This document shows, piece after piece, positions 13,440 through 22,254 of a stretch of DNA of 64,000 nucleotides (positions are counted from its first letter, which is position 1; each line of letters begins with the position of its first letter). Source of the stretch: Chlamydiales bacterium. GTDB lineage: Bacteria; Chlamydiota; Chlamydiia; Chlamydiales; JAJFMA01. A program made the position numbers and the translations under genes. The stretch is from positions 1 to 64,000 of the forward strand of contig JAUXSF010000035.1 of the NCBI GenBank assembly GCA_030679955.1. The letters are read 5' to 3'. Below the pieces are notes generated by a model. It searched no databases and was not told the DNA's origin. It saw only the letters and a list, made by a program, of their open reading frames with translations.

Positions 13440-16315
13440 CTCAGCAAGACAATTCCTCCGATGCTACAATGTCCGCCTTATTTCGTAGCGAATTGGCTAA
13501 TCATATTAAGATGTTGCAGAACTGGATGTTTGAGCTTCAACAGGCACCGGCAAAACTTGATCTGTTAGAGCGCATGGCGGAATCTGCCCGATCGATTAAA
13601 GGCGCTGCAAAACTTTTACAGGTACAACCATTAGCAGAACTAGCCGGTGGCATGGAGGATATGCTCCGCGGCGCCCAGCGAGCCCAAGAGACGCTGTCAA
13701 CACCACAGAATGAAGCTTTGGCGCAAGCAATTGAAGCATTTAAGAAGGTGCTTGAGGGTGATGATGACAATATCGCTGAATCTCAAAAATGGAAAGTTGA
13801 AGATCTACAGAGTGTCCTTGACGCGCATATGGTCGTAAAGAAGGCCAGCGCAAGTATTCCAGATAAACTACCCCCGACACTTCCGCGGGTTATAGGAAAA
13901 GAAAAGGAATCCACTCCCCGAGTAATCGCCGCACAGCATCAACCAAAAACAGATGAGCCTGCAAGCGATCAGCAGATTGTATCCCTCTTTTTTGTCGAAT
14001 TGGAAACACAGACTGGAATTCTATCTGATGGACTGTTAGCTCTCGAAGCCAACTCGCATGATTCGGAAGCAATTGAGTCCTTAATGCGTGCAGCACATTC
14101 TATTAAGGGCGCGGCCAGGGTATTGGGCTTGACCGATCTTATCCACTTAGCGCATGCCCTGGAGGATGCCTTTACATCGGTGGCTAACCATACTATTCAG
14201 ATTGATTCTCATACCATTGATGTTATGTTTTCTGGCATTGATGTCTTTTCTACCTTGGTTAAAGCTGGGCCAACGGAATTTGATTCGACCCTAGCTTCAC
14301 GCAGTGTGGCTATTCATGAAATTATTGATCAACTTGAGGCGTTACGTGGGGGCACTGAAAAGTTAGCGAACGATTCGCCAGCACCCGAGCGAGTTGCCAT
14401 TGCTACGGAGCCACTGCCTACGCCACTAACTGTAAAGGCTGATCCTGAGCCAGTTACGGGCAATACTTTAGGTGATCTGGCTCCTGGGTTGCGATTGCCG
14501 ACACAAACTGGCTCTCAAAGGCGCCTGAATGAAGCGCGCCAGGCCACTAGGGTGTCCCGCAAAGATCGCGTAGTGCGTGTAACAGCGGATTACCTAACAC
14601 GTTTAATGGGATTAGCTGGAGAACTCCTGGTAGAATCAAGATGGCTTCACCCTTTTTCTGATGCCTTAATGCACTTGAAGAAAAGTCAATATGAGCTATC
14701 AGGTATCGTTGACGTGCTACGTGCCACTGTGAACGAAAAGGTTTTGGGCGAAGAGGGGGATCAGTATCTCCTTGACCTTCAGCATAAAACACACCAGTGC
14801 CGAGAAAATTTAGCTAAGCACTTAGAGGATCTTGAGCTTTTTATACGTCGCCATGCGACGCTCTCTGACCGCTTATATCGTCAGGTTATTACTAGCCGCA
14901 TGTGTCCATTTGGAGATGGGGTAGAGGCATTTCCTCGCATGGTTCGTGATCTTGCAAAACAGCTTGGAAAAAAAGTGTCGCTAGAGATCATCGGACGTTC
15001 CACTACGATTGACCGAGATATCTTGGACAAGCTAAAGGCTCCGCTAAACCATCTACTTCGAAATGCTATCGACCATGGCATTGAAATGCCGGATGAACGC
15101 ATAGCTGCCGGTAAGCCGCCAGAGGGACATATACGTCTCGAAGCGCGCCACCGAGCTGGTGTCTTAAGTATCACTGTCTCGGATGATGGTCGAGGCGTTG
15201 ATCTGCCAGAGATTAGGAATAAGGTTAAGATATCGAAACTGGTTGATTCGGATATGGCACACAACCTAACCGAATCAGAGCTGCTAGACTTCCTGTTCTT
15301 GCCAGGGTTTACGACGTCAAAAGAGATTACAGAAATTTCCGGACGTGGTGTTGGCCTAAACGTTGTACAGAATATGGTGCATGAGGTCAGCGGTCAGGTT
15401 CGTGTGGGAGGAAAAAAAGGTCAAGGCGCCACGTTTAGCTTGCAGTTGCCTTTAACGTTATCTGTTTTACGTGCCTTGCTTGTTGTTATCGGTGGCGAGC
15501 CCTATGCCTTCCCGCTAGCACGTGTTGAGCGGGCAATGGTCTTGGACCGTAGCCGCATACAGATGGTGGAAAACCGCGAATATTACAATTTTAATGGCCA
15601 GAACATCGGATTAATTCCCGGCTATAGCATCCTGGAGTTGCCGGAAGGCCGTAAGATTATCCCCGAGCTATCCATCGTAGTCCTTACCGACGGCATTAAC
15701 TCCTATGGCGTTGTCGTGGACAGGCTTTTAGGAGAAAAGGAACTAGTCGTCCAGGAGCTAGATCCACGTATTGGTAAGGTGGGTGATGTGGCTTGTGGTG
15801 CCTTTATGGAGGACGGCAGTCCTATCTTAGTAATCGATGTCGAAGATATGGTGCGATCCGTAGATAAATTGCTATCAACTGGTGGGCTCGGAAATTTGGG
15901 TTCCGCACCATTAGAACAACAAAATAAGCGGCGCAAACGAGTTCTGGTAGTTGATGACTCGATTACTGTCCGCGAGGTTGAATGCCGTATTTTGGAAAAT
16001 CATGGATACGAGGTCGATGTCGCGGTAAATGGCGTGGATGGGTGGAATACCGTTCGTATCGGAGACTATGATCTGGTAGTGACCGACGTCGATATGCCAC
16101 GCATGAACGGGATCGAACTAGTTAAGTCCATTAAGAACGATCCACGACTGCGCACGTTGCCAGTCATGATCGTCTCTTATAAAGAAAGAAGTGACGATAG
16201 GATGCTTGGCATGGAAGCTGGTGCCAATTACTATTTGGCTAAAAGTAGCTTTCATGATGATCGCTTTTTAGAAGCCGTGCGAGACCTTATTGGCGACCCC
16301 GCCCAGGAGAAATAA
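13436..16315 (+). CDS. CheA-type histidine kinase with two Hpt domains and C-terminal receiver (WspE-like)
   Basis: A 959-residue hybrid CheA. Order: Hpt-1 (residues about 10-105), linker, Hpt-2 (about 185-300), dimerisation domain (from about 375, ADYLTRLMGLAGELLVES), HATPase (HLLRNAIDHGIE; DDGRGVD; SGRGVGLNVV), CheW-like P5 domain, and a receiver (VLVVDDSITVRE; phospho-acceptor Asp in VVTDVDMPRMNG; conserved Lys in YLAKSS). Hpt-2 has the phosphorylatable His221 in RAAHSIKGAARV. Hpt-1 keeps the surrounding motif but has Arg52 where His should be (SARSIKGAAK), so it cannot be phosphorylated in the usual way. WspE has one Hpt, so Hpt-1 is an addition. Known role: autophosphorylates, then phosphorylates CheB and the output regulator; the fused receiver may be a phosphate sink. 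It abuts cheB (stop TAA, then GTG). Confidence 0.94.
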   Translation: MTQQDNSSDATMSALFRSELANHIKMLQNWMFELQQAPAKLDLLERMAESARSIKGAAKLLQVQPLAELAGGMEDMLRGAQRAQETLSTPQNEALAQAIEAFKKVLEGDDDNIAESQKWKVEDLQSVLDAHMVVKKASASIPDKLPPTLPRVIGKEKESTPRVIAAQHQPKTDEPASDQQIVSLFFVELETQTGILSDGLLALEANSHDSEAIESLMRAAHSIKGAARVLGLTDLIHLAHALEDAFTSVANHTIQIDSHTIDVMFSGIDVFSTLVKAGPTEFDSTLASRSVAIHEIIDQLEALRGGTEKLANDSPAPERVAIATEPLPTPLTVKADPEPVTGNTLGDLAPGLRLPTQTGSQRRLNEARQATRVSRKDRVVRVTADYLTRLMGLAGELLVESRWLHPFSDALMHLKKSQYELSGIVDVLRATVNEKVLGEEGDQYLLDLQHKTHQCRENLAKHLEDLELFIRRHATLSDRLYRQVITSRMCPFGDGVEAFPRMVRDLAKQLGKKVSLEIIGRSTTIDRDILDKLKAPLNHLLRNAIDHGIEMPDERIAAGKPPEGHIRLEARHRAGVLSITVSDDGRGVDLPEIRNKVKISKLVDSDMAHNLTESELLDFLFLPGFTTSKEITEISGRGVGLNVVQNMVHEVSGQVRVGGKKGQGATFSLQLPLTLSVLRALLVVIGGEPYAFPLARVERAMVLDRSRIQMVENREYYNFNGQNIGLIPGYSILELPEGRKIIPELSIVVLTDGINSYGVVVDRLLGEKELVVQELDPRIGKVGDVACGAFMEDGSPILVIDVEDMVRSVDKLLSTGGLGNLGSAPLEQQNKRRKRVLVVDDSITVREVECRILENHGYEVDVAVNGVDGWNTVRIGDYDLVVTDVDMPRMNGIELVKSIKNDPRLRTLPVMIVSYKERSDDRMLGMEAGANYYLAKSSFHDDRFLEAVRDLIGDPAQEK

Positions 16316-17365
16316 GTGGTTAGAGTAGCTATAGTAAATGACATCGTCATGGCAGCAGAGGTGCTGAAGCGACTCATCCTATCCGTGCCTGGATATGAGG
16401 TTGCCTGGTTGGCCTATGATGGTCATGAGGCAGTGCAGAAGGCTAAATCGGATCCGCCAGATCTAATCCTGATGGACCTTATCATGCCAGGAATGGGTGG
16501 AGCTCAAGCAACCAAAGAGATCATGGCAAACAGCCCATGCGCCATTCTTATTGTTACGGCCAGCGTCTCGGGTAATATCAGTCATGTTTTCGAAGCTATG
16601 GGGCATGGCGCACTCGATGTTACAGCTATGCCGGTGTTGGGTAACAATATCGACAGTGAAGGAGCCCAAAAGCTCCTACAAAAAATACGCATGATGCATC
16701 GACTAATTGGCAAGGAGGCCAATGTAGAGGAGGTAGCAACGACGGTGGCCAAACCCGTACAAAAGGAAGAGGGTGTGCCACCATTAATCGTATTCGGAGC
16801 TTCTACGGGTGGTCCCTTGGCACTTAGCACTATTTTGAGTCAGTTGCCAGAGGATTTTCCCGCCGCAGTGGCTATTGTACAGCACGTCGACAGCCCATTT
16901 GTTGAAAATTTGGTCAATTGGTTAGGGGAACAATGTCCTTTACCAGTACGTATTGCGCGTGAGGGTGCCGTACCAAGGGCTGGAGTCGTCTTGGTGGCAG
17001 GAACTTCCGAGCATATGGTTTTAACTCGAAACCTTCAGATTCACTACACCATGCACCCTAAAACCTGTCCGTATCGTCCGTCTGTCGATGTGTTGTTCGA
17101 CAGCGTGGCCCGCCATTGGCCACAGCCTGGAGTAGGTGTACTGCTGACAGGCATGGGTAAAGATGGCGCTCAAGGCCTAAAAAGCCTTAAAGATGTTGGC
17201 TGGCAAACTATCGCCCAGGATAAAGAAAGCTGCGTGGTCTATGGGATGCCCAAAGCTGCTGCAGAAATGGGTGCTGTAGGCACCGTTTTGCCGCTGGAAG
17301 CAATCGCGCCCGAACTCGTTCGCATGATCAACCCATATTCGACCAAAACAGCGAGGAATCGATGA
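16316..17365 (+). CDS. CheB-type receptor methylesterase (WspF-like)
   Basis: A response-regulator methylesterase that demethylates the chemoreceptor and adapts signalling. Receiver domain at residues 1-120 (phospho-acceptor Asp54 in LILMDLIMPGM), then the CheB catalytic domain with Ser163 (GASTGGPLALS), His190 (IVQHVDSPF) and Asp283 (GMGKDGAQGL). All three catalytic residues are present. Starts at GTG directly after the cheA stop and overlaps the next gene by 4 bases (ATGA). In Pseudomonas, loss of wspF locks the pathway on, so this gene is probably the negative regulator here as well (inference). Confidence 0.93.
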   Translation: MVRVAIVNDIVMAAEVLKRLILSVPGYEVAWLAYDGHEAVQKAKSDPPDLILMDLIMPGMGGAQATKEIMANSPCAILIVTASVSGNISHVFEAMGHGALDVTAMPVLGNNIDSEGAQKLLQKIRMMHRLIGKEANVEEVATTVAKPVQKEEGVPPLIVFGASTGGPLALSTILSQLPEDFPAAVAIVQHVDSPFVENLVNWLGEQCPLPVRIAREGAVPRAGVVLVAGTSEHMVLTRNLQIHYTMHPKTCPYRPSVDVLFDSVARHWPQPGVGVLLTGMGKDGAQGLKSLKDVGWQTIAQDKESCVVYGMPKAAAEMGAVGTVLPLEAIAPELVRMINPYSTKTARNR

Positions 17366-18579
17366 TTACCGAAGCTAACCTCTCGCAAGCGTTGGACACC
17401 ACGCGCCAAGCGCCGAAAATCAAAGTCCTTCTTGTAGACGATCAACGCTTAGTGATCGAAGGGGTGCGCAATATGCTGGCGGATGCGCCAGATGTTAACT
17501 TCTTCTTTTGTCAGGATCCCTCTAAAGCCATTCAAATGGCTGAAGAGATACAGCCGACAGTCATTCTACAGGACTTAGTGATGCCTGAAATCGACGGTTT
17601 GCTATTGGTTCGCTACTTCCGCGCAAATCCCAAGACGCGCGATGTCCCTATGATTGTGCTCTCTGCCCAAGAAGAGCCTAAAATCAAAGCACAAGCTTTT
17701 GCCCTTGGTGCAAATGACTATATGGTCAAGCTACCCGATAAGGTAGAGTTACTAGCGCGTATTCGCTATCACTCTCAAAGCTATATACGCTTGTTAGAAC
17801 GTAACGAGGCTTTTGCACGCTTGGAGGCCAGCCAGACAGTTCTCAAGAGGGAGCTAGCTGATGCTGCCGAATATGTACGCTCCTTGCTGCCCGAACCAAT
17901 AACTGATAACGTGCTATCCGCTGATTGGAAGTTTATTCCCTCAGCATTGCTAGGGGGTGACTGCTTTGGCTACCATTGGCTCGATGCCGATCACTTCGCT
18001 ATCTACTTGCTAGATGTGTGTGGTCATGGAGTTGGCGCAGCTTTACTGTCAATTTCCGTAGCCAACATTTTGCGAACACAAGCGCTCGTCAATACGGACT
18101 TTCATGATCCAAGTCAGGTTTTGGAGGCTCTTAACGAAGCCTTCCAAATGGAACAACATCGCAATATGTTTTTCACCATGTGGTATGGAGTATACAATAA
18201 GAGAACGCGGCGCCTAAATTATGCCAGCGGAGGCCACCCCCCAGCCGTATTGCTTACCGGAGATACCGCTGATACAGCAAAAACAGTTCTGCTAAAGACC
18301 CCAGGTCTGGTGGTAGGGGGGATGCCCAATACGCAATTTATTGCCGATGAAGTTTCCGTTGGTCCATATAACAAGCTTTTTGTGTTTAGCGATGGTGTGT
18401 ACGAACTTGCTGGCGAAGACGGAATGATCCTTCAACTCGACGATTTAGTAGAGGTGATGATAAAACCGTTGCCCTCAGATAGCGACGATATTGCAAGGGT
18501 ATTGGCTTTCGCCAAAAACGTCAGTGCAACAGATCTCTTTCCAGATGACTTTTCGGTAGTCAAAATCGTCTTTAAGTGA
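17362..18579 (+). CDS. WspR-like receiver fused to PP2C/SpoIIE serine phosphatase (output regulator)
   Basis: Final gene of the Wsp-like operon, in the wspR position. Receiver residues 18-140: acidic pair Asp26-Asp27, phospho-acceptor Asp71 in VILQDLVMPEIDGL, Lys123. The QDLVMP motif, GANDYMVKLPDKVELLARI and the following RYHSQSYIRLLERNEAF helix closely resemble what I recall of the WspR receiver and stalk. After the stalk (to about residue 170) the C-terminus is not GGDEF but a PPM/SpoIIE phosphatase: LLGGDCFGYHWL (metal Asp200), YLLDVCGHGVGAAL (Asp218), SGGHPPAVLL, FSDGVYE and DDFSVVKI. Known family role: dephosphorylate an anti-sigma-factor antagonist in partner switching (RsbU type). Inferred role: phosphorylation by CheA gates Ser/Thr dephosphorylation of an unseen RsbV-like partner. 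No RsbV or RsbW gene is in the window. Confidence 0.93.
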   Translation: MITEANLSQALDTTRQAPKIKVLLVDDQRLVIEGVRNMLADAPDVNFFFCQDPSKAIQMAEEIQPTVILQDLVMPEIDGLLLVRYFRANPKTRDVPMIVLSAQEEPKIKAQAFALGANDYMVKLPDKVELLARIRYHSQSYIRLLERNEAFARLEASQTVLKRELADAAEYVRSLLPEPITDNVLSADWKFIPSALLGGDCFGYHWLDADHFAIYLLDVCGHGVGAALLSISVANILRTQALVNTDFHDPSQVLEALNEAFQMEQHRNMFFTMWYGVYNKRTRRLNYASGGHPPAVLLTGDTADTAKTVLLKTPGLVVGGMPNTQFIADEVSVGPYNKLFVFSDGVYELAGEDGMILQLDDLVEVMIKPLPSDSDDIARVLAFAKNVSATDLFPDDFSVVKIVFK

Positions 18580-18731
18580 GATGGACGAAAAGGACCTAAA
18601 ATTGAATCTCCTTCTTGATAATGCTGAAAATTTGTAAAAAATTAGATGATATTCGCTATCGTAGCAGATATCTGGTTGAAGTTCAAAATGTTAAATATTG
18701 AATAAAAATTTATAGGGTAAGTAATACGGAT

Positions 18732-18759
18732 TTGATACTAAGATGTTTCATGTTATGCT
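18732..18759 (+). promoter_or_regulatory. Candidate sigma-70 promoter for 18810-20576
   Basis: TTGATA (18732) and TATGCT (18754) with a 16-base spacer, in an AT-rich 230-base gap. The start of the propeller gene is 50 bases downstream with GAGGA as ribosome binding site. Weak match, so tentative. The rest of the gap holds a short family-B word (GGACGAAAAGGACCT) at 18583 and nothing else I recognise. Confidence 0.35.
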
Positions 18760-18809
18760 GGCTTATTATAAAATGACGTAATATTAAATTAATATCGTGA
18801 GGATATCTA

Positions 18810-20576
18810 ATGGAACTGAATAACATATATTTTCCTTCTACCTCGATGAGCCCGCCTGCATCTTTTTCAATGGAAGGCTCAAAAATAATCTATTCCTCTA
18901 TCCGTGAGGGTAAATACGGTATTTATTTTAAGCCTGTCGATGCGGATGTTCGCCAGCTTACTGGACACGATCGTTTTACTTCAGACCGACACCCAATGCC
19001 TACTCCCGACGGAAAGTCCGTGGTTTTTTCAAGGCATAGCGGTGGCGTTTCTTCCCTATACATTCAAACCTTGGAAGAAGCAGGTACTCCTCTTAAACTA
19101 ACAAACGGTGACAGTTTCGAAGATTATCCCCACTTTAGCCCGGATGGCCAATATCTTTACTTCACTTGTGATAAAGACGGAGCAAGTCATATCTATCGCG
19201 TTCTTTTCACTGCAGAGGGTGTTGACATCGATCAGTCAGAGCAAATTACCTCCGGTGACAACAACGAATACAGCTTTGATATTTCCCCTGACGGACAAGA
19301 GATCGTTTTCTGCAGCGATCGTGACAATCGTGGTGCTTTTGAGGGCGCCTCTCCCTCACCAACTTATCGTGCGGGTCAGTTGTTTCGTATGACAATAGGT
19401 AGCGTAAATCCAGCTCGTCTTTTAGTTGAGCCGCGATCTTCCCATTGGCAGGGCACGCCTTGCTGGAATAACGAAGGCACGTACTATTACCAGAACGGCG
19501 ACAGTGGCATGCGCATGAAATTTCATACGGCCGATGGAGAAGCGGATGTCTCAGATCATGTGGCTTTTCAACCTACAAACACCCCTGAAGGTAACATTGC
19601 CTATGTTCGTGAAACTTTAGGCAAAGATGGTGGAAAGAGTAGCTGGAGTATTGAACGACGACTCAATGATGATACGGTTGTTGAAGATATGAGCAATGTA
19701 TGGGGACCCCGATACCTTGACAATGGCTCCATAGTAGCTTATGGGACTACCCCTGTTTCTCCCGATACAAGCTATCTAGGTCAGGTGTGGGATCAGGGAG
19801 AAAAGCATGGTATCTACCTACAAGGAATCGATGGCTACTTCGCTGCCTATGCCACTAACAAAGGGTCTATGGCAGTTATCCAAGAGATGCAGCGTATCGT
19901 AAAATACGGCTATCCCCATGGCGAATTGGAGTTAGTCTTCCAACCGCCCAAAGGACAGATGGTTTTTGGCCTTTCTAGCAGCGACAATGGCGTTTTGGTT
20001 TCATCAGTCGGTATACCTTTTGGAGCAAGCGATTCAGTTATAACCGTTTTTGAAGATCAAAAAGAAGCCCGAGCTTTAAGTCCTGTGGGTGCTTCTAACA
20101 ACGTGTGGCCCTCTATCAACCGTACTGGTGACCGAGTGGTATTCAGCCGCGGTACCGCTACAGAAAAGGCTCTTTATTCTATCGGCATTGATGGACAGAA
20201 CTTTACCCAATTGACGGATGATAGGTCTCAAAGAGATGTTATGCCATCGTTCTCATATGATGGAACGAAGCTTGCTTATTCGTCGTCTGCTGATGCGGGT
20301 AAAACCTACCAGGTTAGGATCTTCGATCTAAACAATGAGAAGATAAGAGTTGTAACTAGTGGCTGGGCAGATACACATCCATGTCTATCACCCGATGGTA
20401 ATTATGTCGCATTTTCTTCAAACCGTTTGGGCTTACATAACGACGATCCTACTTGCCGACACTTTGGACCGCAAAAGTACGGTGATATCTTCATTGGAGA
20501 TTTGCGTTCGAGGGATGTCTTTCCACTTACGCGTTCTCCCTTTGAGGACTCACTGCCCTTGTGGATTCGGGTGTAG
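18810..20576 (+). CDS. TolB/WD40-like beta-propeller protein
   Basis: 588 residues made of PD40-type beta-propeller repeats, seen as recurrent SPDGxxxxF motifs: PTPDGKSVVFSRHSG, FSPDGQYLYFTCDKDG, ISPDGQEIVFCSDRD, FSYDGTKLAYSSSAD and LSPDGNYVAFSSNR. Repeats cover the N-terminal 200 and the C-terminal 180 residues; the middle is more divergent. No signal peptide or membrane segment at the N-terminus (MELNNIYFPSTSMSPP), unlike periplasmic TolB, so it may be cytosolic or exported by another route. Some relatives are annotated as oligogalacturonate-lyase-like, but I see no basis for catalysis. It is a separate transcription unit after the Wsp-like operon and has good GAGGA RBS spacing. Confidence 0.8.
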   Translation: MELNNIYFPSTSMSPPASFSMEGSKIIYSSIREGKYGIYFKPVDADVRQLTGHDRFTSDRHPMPTPDGKSVVFSRHSGGVSSLYIQTLEEAGTPLKLTNGDSFEDYPHFSPDGQYLYFTCDKDGASHIYRVLFTAEGVDIDQSEQITSGDNNEYSFDISPDGQEIVFCSDRDNRGAFEGASPSPTYRAGQLFRMTIGSVNPARLLVEPRSSHWQGTPCWNNEGTYYYQNGDSGMRMKFHTADGEADVSDHVAFQPTNTPEGNIAYVRETLGKDGGKSSWSIERRLNDDTVVEDMSNVWGPRYLDNGSIVAYGTTPVSPDTSYLGQVWDQGEKHGIYLQGIDGYFAAYATNKGSMAVIQEMQRIVKYGYPHGELELVFQPPKGQMVFGLSSSDNGVLVSSVGIPFGASDSVITVFEDQKEARALSPVGASNNVWPSINRTGDRVVFSRGTATEKALYSIGIDGQNFTQLTDDRSQRDVMPSFSYDGTKLAYSSSADAGKTYQVRIFDLNNEKIRVVTSGWADTHPCLSPDGNYVAFSSNRLGLHNDDPTCRHFGPQKYGDIFIGDLRSRDVFPLTRSPFEDSLPLWIRV

Positions 20577-20588
20577 GGAGAGGAGTTT

Positions 20589-20899
20589 AAACGCAGAGAC
20601 GCTAACATATCTTTACGCATAAGTTTTTTTGACAAAATCTTTGTAAAAATCCCAGCGCGAATGCGGCTAAAGCATGTAGCCCGACGCGTCAGCGTGGGGT
20701 GGAAATAACAATGTTAATGAGCCGTGTGAACTGCGACAGAGATGATTTGTGATTCTGTCGCCGTGTTCACGGCTAGATTTCAATATATCGCATACCCCAA
20801 GCTCACGCTTGGGGCTACATGCTTTAGCCGCATTCGCGGCTGGATTTATTTTTGTCAAAAAACTTATGCGTAAAGGTATGTTAGCGCCTCTGCGTTGAA
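20589..20899. repeat. Long imperfect inverted repeat between convergent genes (family C with family A ends)
   Basis: Two arms of about 110 bases are near reverse complements. Arm 1 (from 20589) carries ACGCAGAGACGCTAACAT, CGCATAAGTTTTTTGACAAA and GAATGCGGCTAAAGCATGTA. Arm 2 carries the complements, ending at ATGTTAGCGCCTCTGCGTT. The central part contains a further inverted pair (GCCGTG...GCGACAG with CTGTCGCCGTG...CACGGC). The whole could fold as one long hairpin. It lies between convergent genes, and its right end encodes the last residues of the minus-strand gene. It may be a miniature mobile element or a composite bidirectional terminator. Confidence 0.75.
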
Positions 20900-21333
20900 T
20901 TTCTCAACTCATCAACTTTAACAAAGAACTCTTTTACCTCAGCTTGAGAACCTATAACAGCGAGCTTTGTGGTATTTGAAGATGATAAGAGACCTCCAAC
21001 TACGCGACCCTCTTGGTTTATTATTAGAGCTTTTTCAAAATATCCTGTAAGCTCTAAGGCGCAGCCCTTAAATTCTTTTATCTCAGTTTTAGTTATGTTA
21101 TAGTCACTAAATGATATTTTTTTTGGAGTTGTCGTATCATATGCGGACTCTAAACATTTCGTTTGGAGTGTCTTATTAACTTTTTTTATGTAAACGTTAA
21201 TATCCCAGCTATTTTTTCCATTAAAAATAGATATTTCAGAAAGCATAATAATCTCATTGTCTATTGCTATGAGATATTTATAATAGGTTAGTCTATTATA
21301 GTCACTGTTTTTTCCAAGAAGTGAGAACCTCAT
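20881..21333 (-). CDS. Hypothetical protein, AT-rich, start uncertain
   Basis: No family recognised. The open frame extends upstream into map in another frame, but the map-overlapping part is surely not coding, so I place the start near MRFSLLGKNSDYN (21333), which still overlaps map by about 30 bases. A Met at 21246 is another option. The protein has alternating strand-like hydrophobic segments, three Cys and no signal peptide. It is clearly more AT-rich than its neighbours. Its C-terminal residues (STQRR) are encoded by the family-A repeat, so the element may have replaced its original 3' end. It could be a decaying or recently acquired gene. Confidence 0.4.
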   Translation of the reverse strand: MRFSLLGKNSDYNRLTYYKYLIAIDNEIIMLSEISIFNGKNSWDINVYIKKVNKTLQTKCLESAYDTTTPKKISFSDYNITKTEIKEFKGCALELTGYFEKALIINQEGRVVGGLLSSSNTTKLAVIGSQAEVKEFFVKVDELRNSTQRR

Positions 21334-22183
21334 GCCCTGTTTCTGTAATGAGAATAGTATGCTCCCACTGGGCGCTTGGTTTGCCATCTTTGGTGCGCAT
21401 GGTCCATTGATCCTTTTTATCGAGGATTCCTTCCGCCACACCAGCGTTGATCATTGGCTCGATGGTGAAGGTCATCCCTGGAGCTAAGAGAATATTGGTA
21501 TTGTTGCGATGATGTGGGACCTGCGGTGCCTCGTGGAAAGCGCAGCCGACGCCATGGCCTACAAATTGATGCACCACCGAACAAGAGTGCTTTTCGGCAT
21601 AACTCTCTATTGCCTCTCCAACTGCCGAGACGGGGATGCCCGGCTTCAAAATAGCAATAGAGCGCATTAAGCATTCATAGGAAACATCCACAACACGCTG
21701 CTTTTCTGGGCTGACTTTCCCAATGCAAACCATGCGGCTGCAGTCGCCGAAGTAACCCCCAACAATGCAGGCAATATCGATATTGATAATATCGCCATCT
21801 TGCAGGGGAGTGTTGTCCGGGATCCCGTGACAGATCACTTCATTCAAAGATGTACAGATGCTTTTGGGAAACGGAGGCTGGCCGTAGTTAAGCGCTGCCG
21901 GCTTGGCATTCGCTTCAAGGCAGAGCTTGTGCGCAAAATCATTTATTTCAAGCGTCGTCACCCCTTCCTTGGCCATAGCACAGGTAGCATCGAGGATACG
22001 AGACGTGACTTCACAGGCATGTCGAATGCCTGCTATTTGCTCAGGGGTTTTTAAGAATATTCTGTACTTTTTTGAATATTCCTCAGCTAAAGAGGGAGCT
22101 GTCTGGGGCGTTTCCTGCGGATAGTGGCATTTTTTCCATTTAGTCCCGCTGCCACACCAACAAGGGTCATTTCTACCAATCAT
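21302..22183 (-). CDS. map: Methionine aminopeptidase type I with N-terminal SEC-C zinc motif
   Basis: Removes the initiator Met from nascent proteins at the ribosome. ATG 22183 is chosen because GGAGG stands 7 bases upstream; the longer frame to 22243 lacks support. The first 25 residues form a SEC-C zinc motif (RNDPCWCGSGTKWKKCH), and the pita-bread catalytic domain follows. Metal-ligand regions are visible: NIDIACIVGGYFGDCSRM (two Asp), VGHGVGCAFHEAPQ (His), MTFTIEPMIN (Glu) and AQWEHTILIT (Glu). Substrate His in FVGHGVG. The SEC-C fused form of about 290 residues is the one I associate with Chlamydia. Divergently transcribed from trmB. Confidence 0.95.
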   Translation of the reverse strand: MIGRNDPCWCGSGTKWKKCHYPQETPQTAPSLAEEYSKKYRIFLKTPEQIAGIRHACEVTSRILDATCAMAKEGVTTLEINDFAHKLCLEANAKPAALNYGQPPFPKSICTSLNEVICHGIPDNTPLQDGDIINIDIACIVGGYFGDCSRMVCIGKVSPEKQRVVDVSYECLMRSIAILKPGIPVSAVGEAIESYAEKHSCSVVHQFVGHGVGCAFHEAPQVPHHRNNTNILLAPGMTFTIEPMINAGVAEGILDKKDQWTMRTKDGKPSAQWEHTILITETGHEVLTSWKKQ

Positions 22184-22254
22184 TGCTTGTCCTCCATGAG
22201 GTAATAGGTTATACTTCTCTTCCAATTTAATGAAGAAAATCAAGAATTTAGCTA

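Noticed and set aside
14881-15264. Minus-strand 127-aa ORF inside cheA
   Set aside because: Antisense shadow over the conserved HATPase region of the kinase.
21334-21441. N-terminal extension of the 20881 ORF (MWRKESSIKRING...)
   Set aside because: It lies inside the well-conserved 3' part of map in another frame on the same strand, so it is a shadow.
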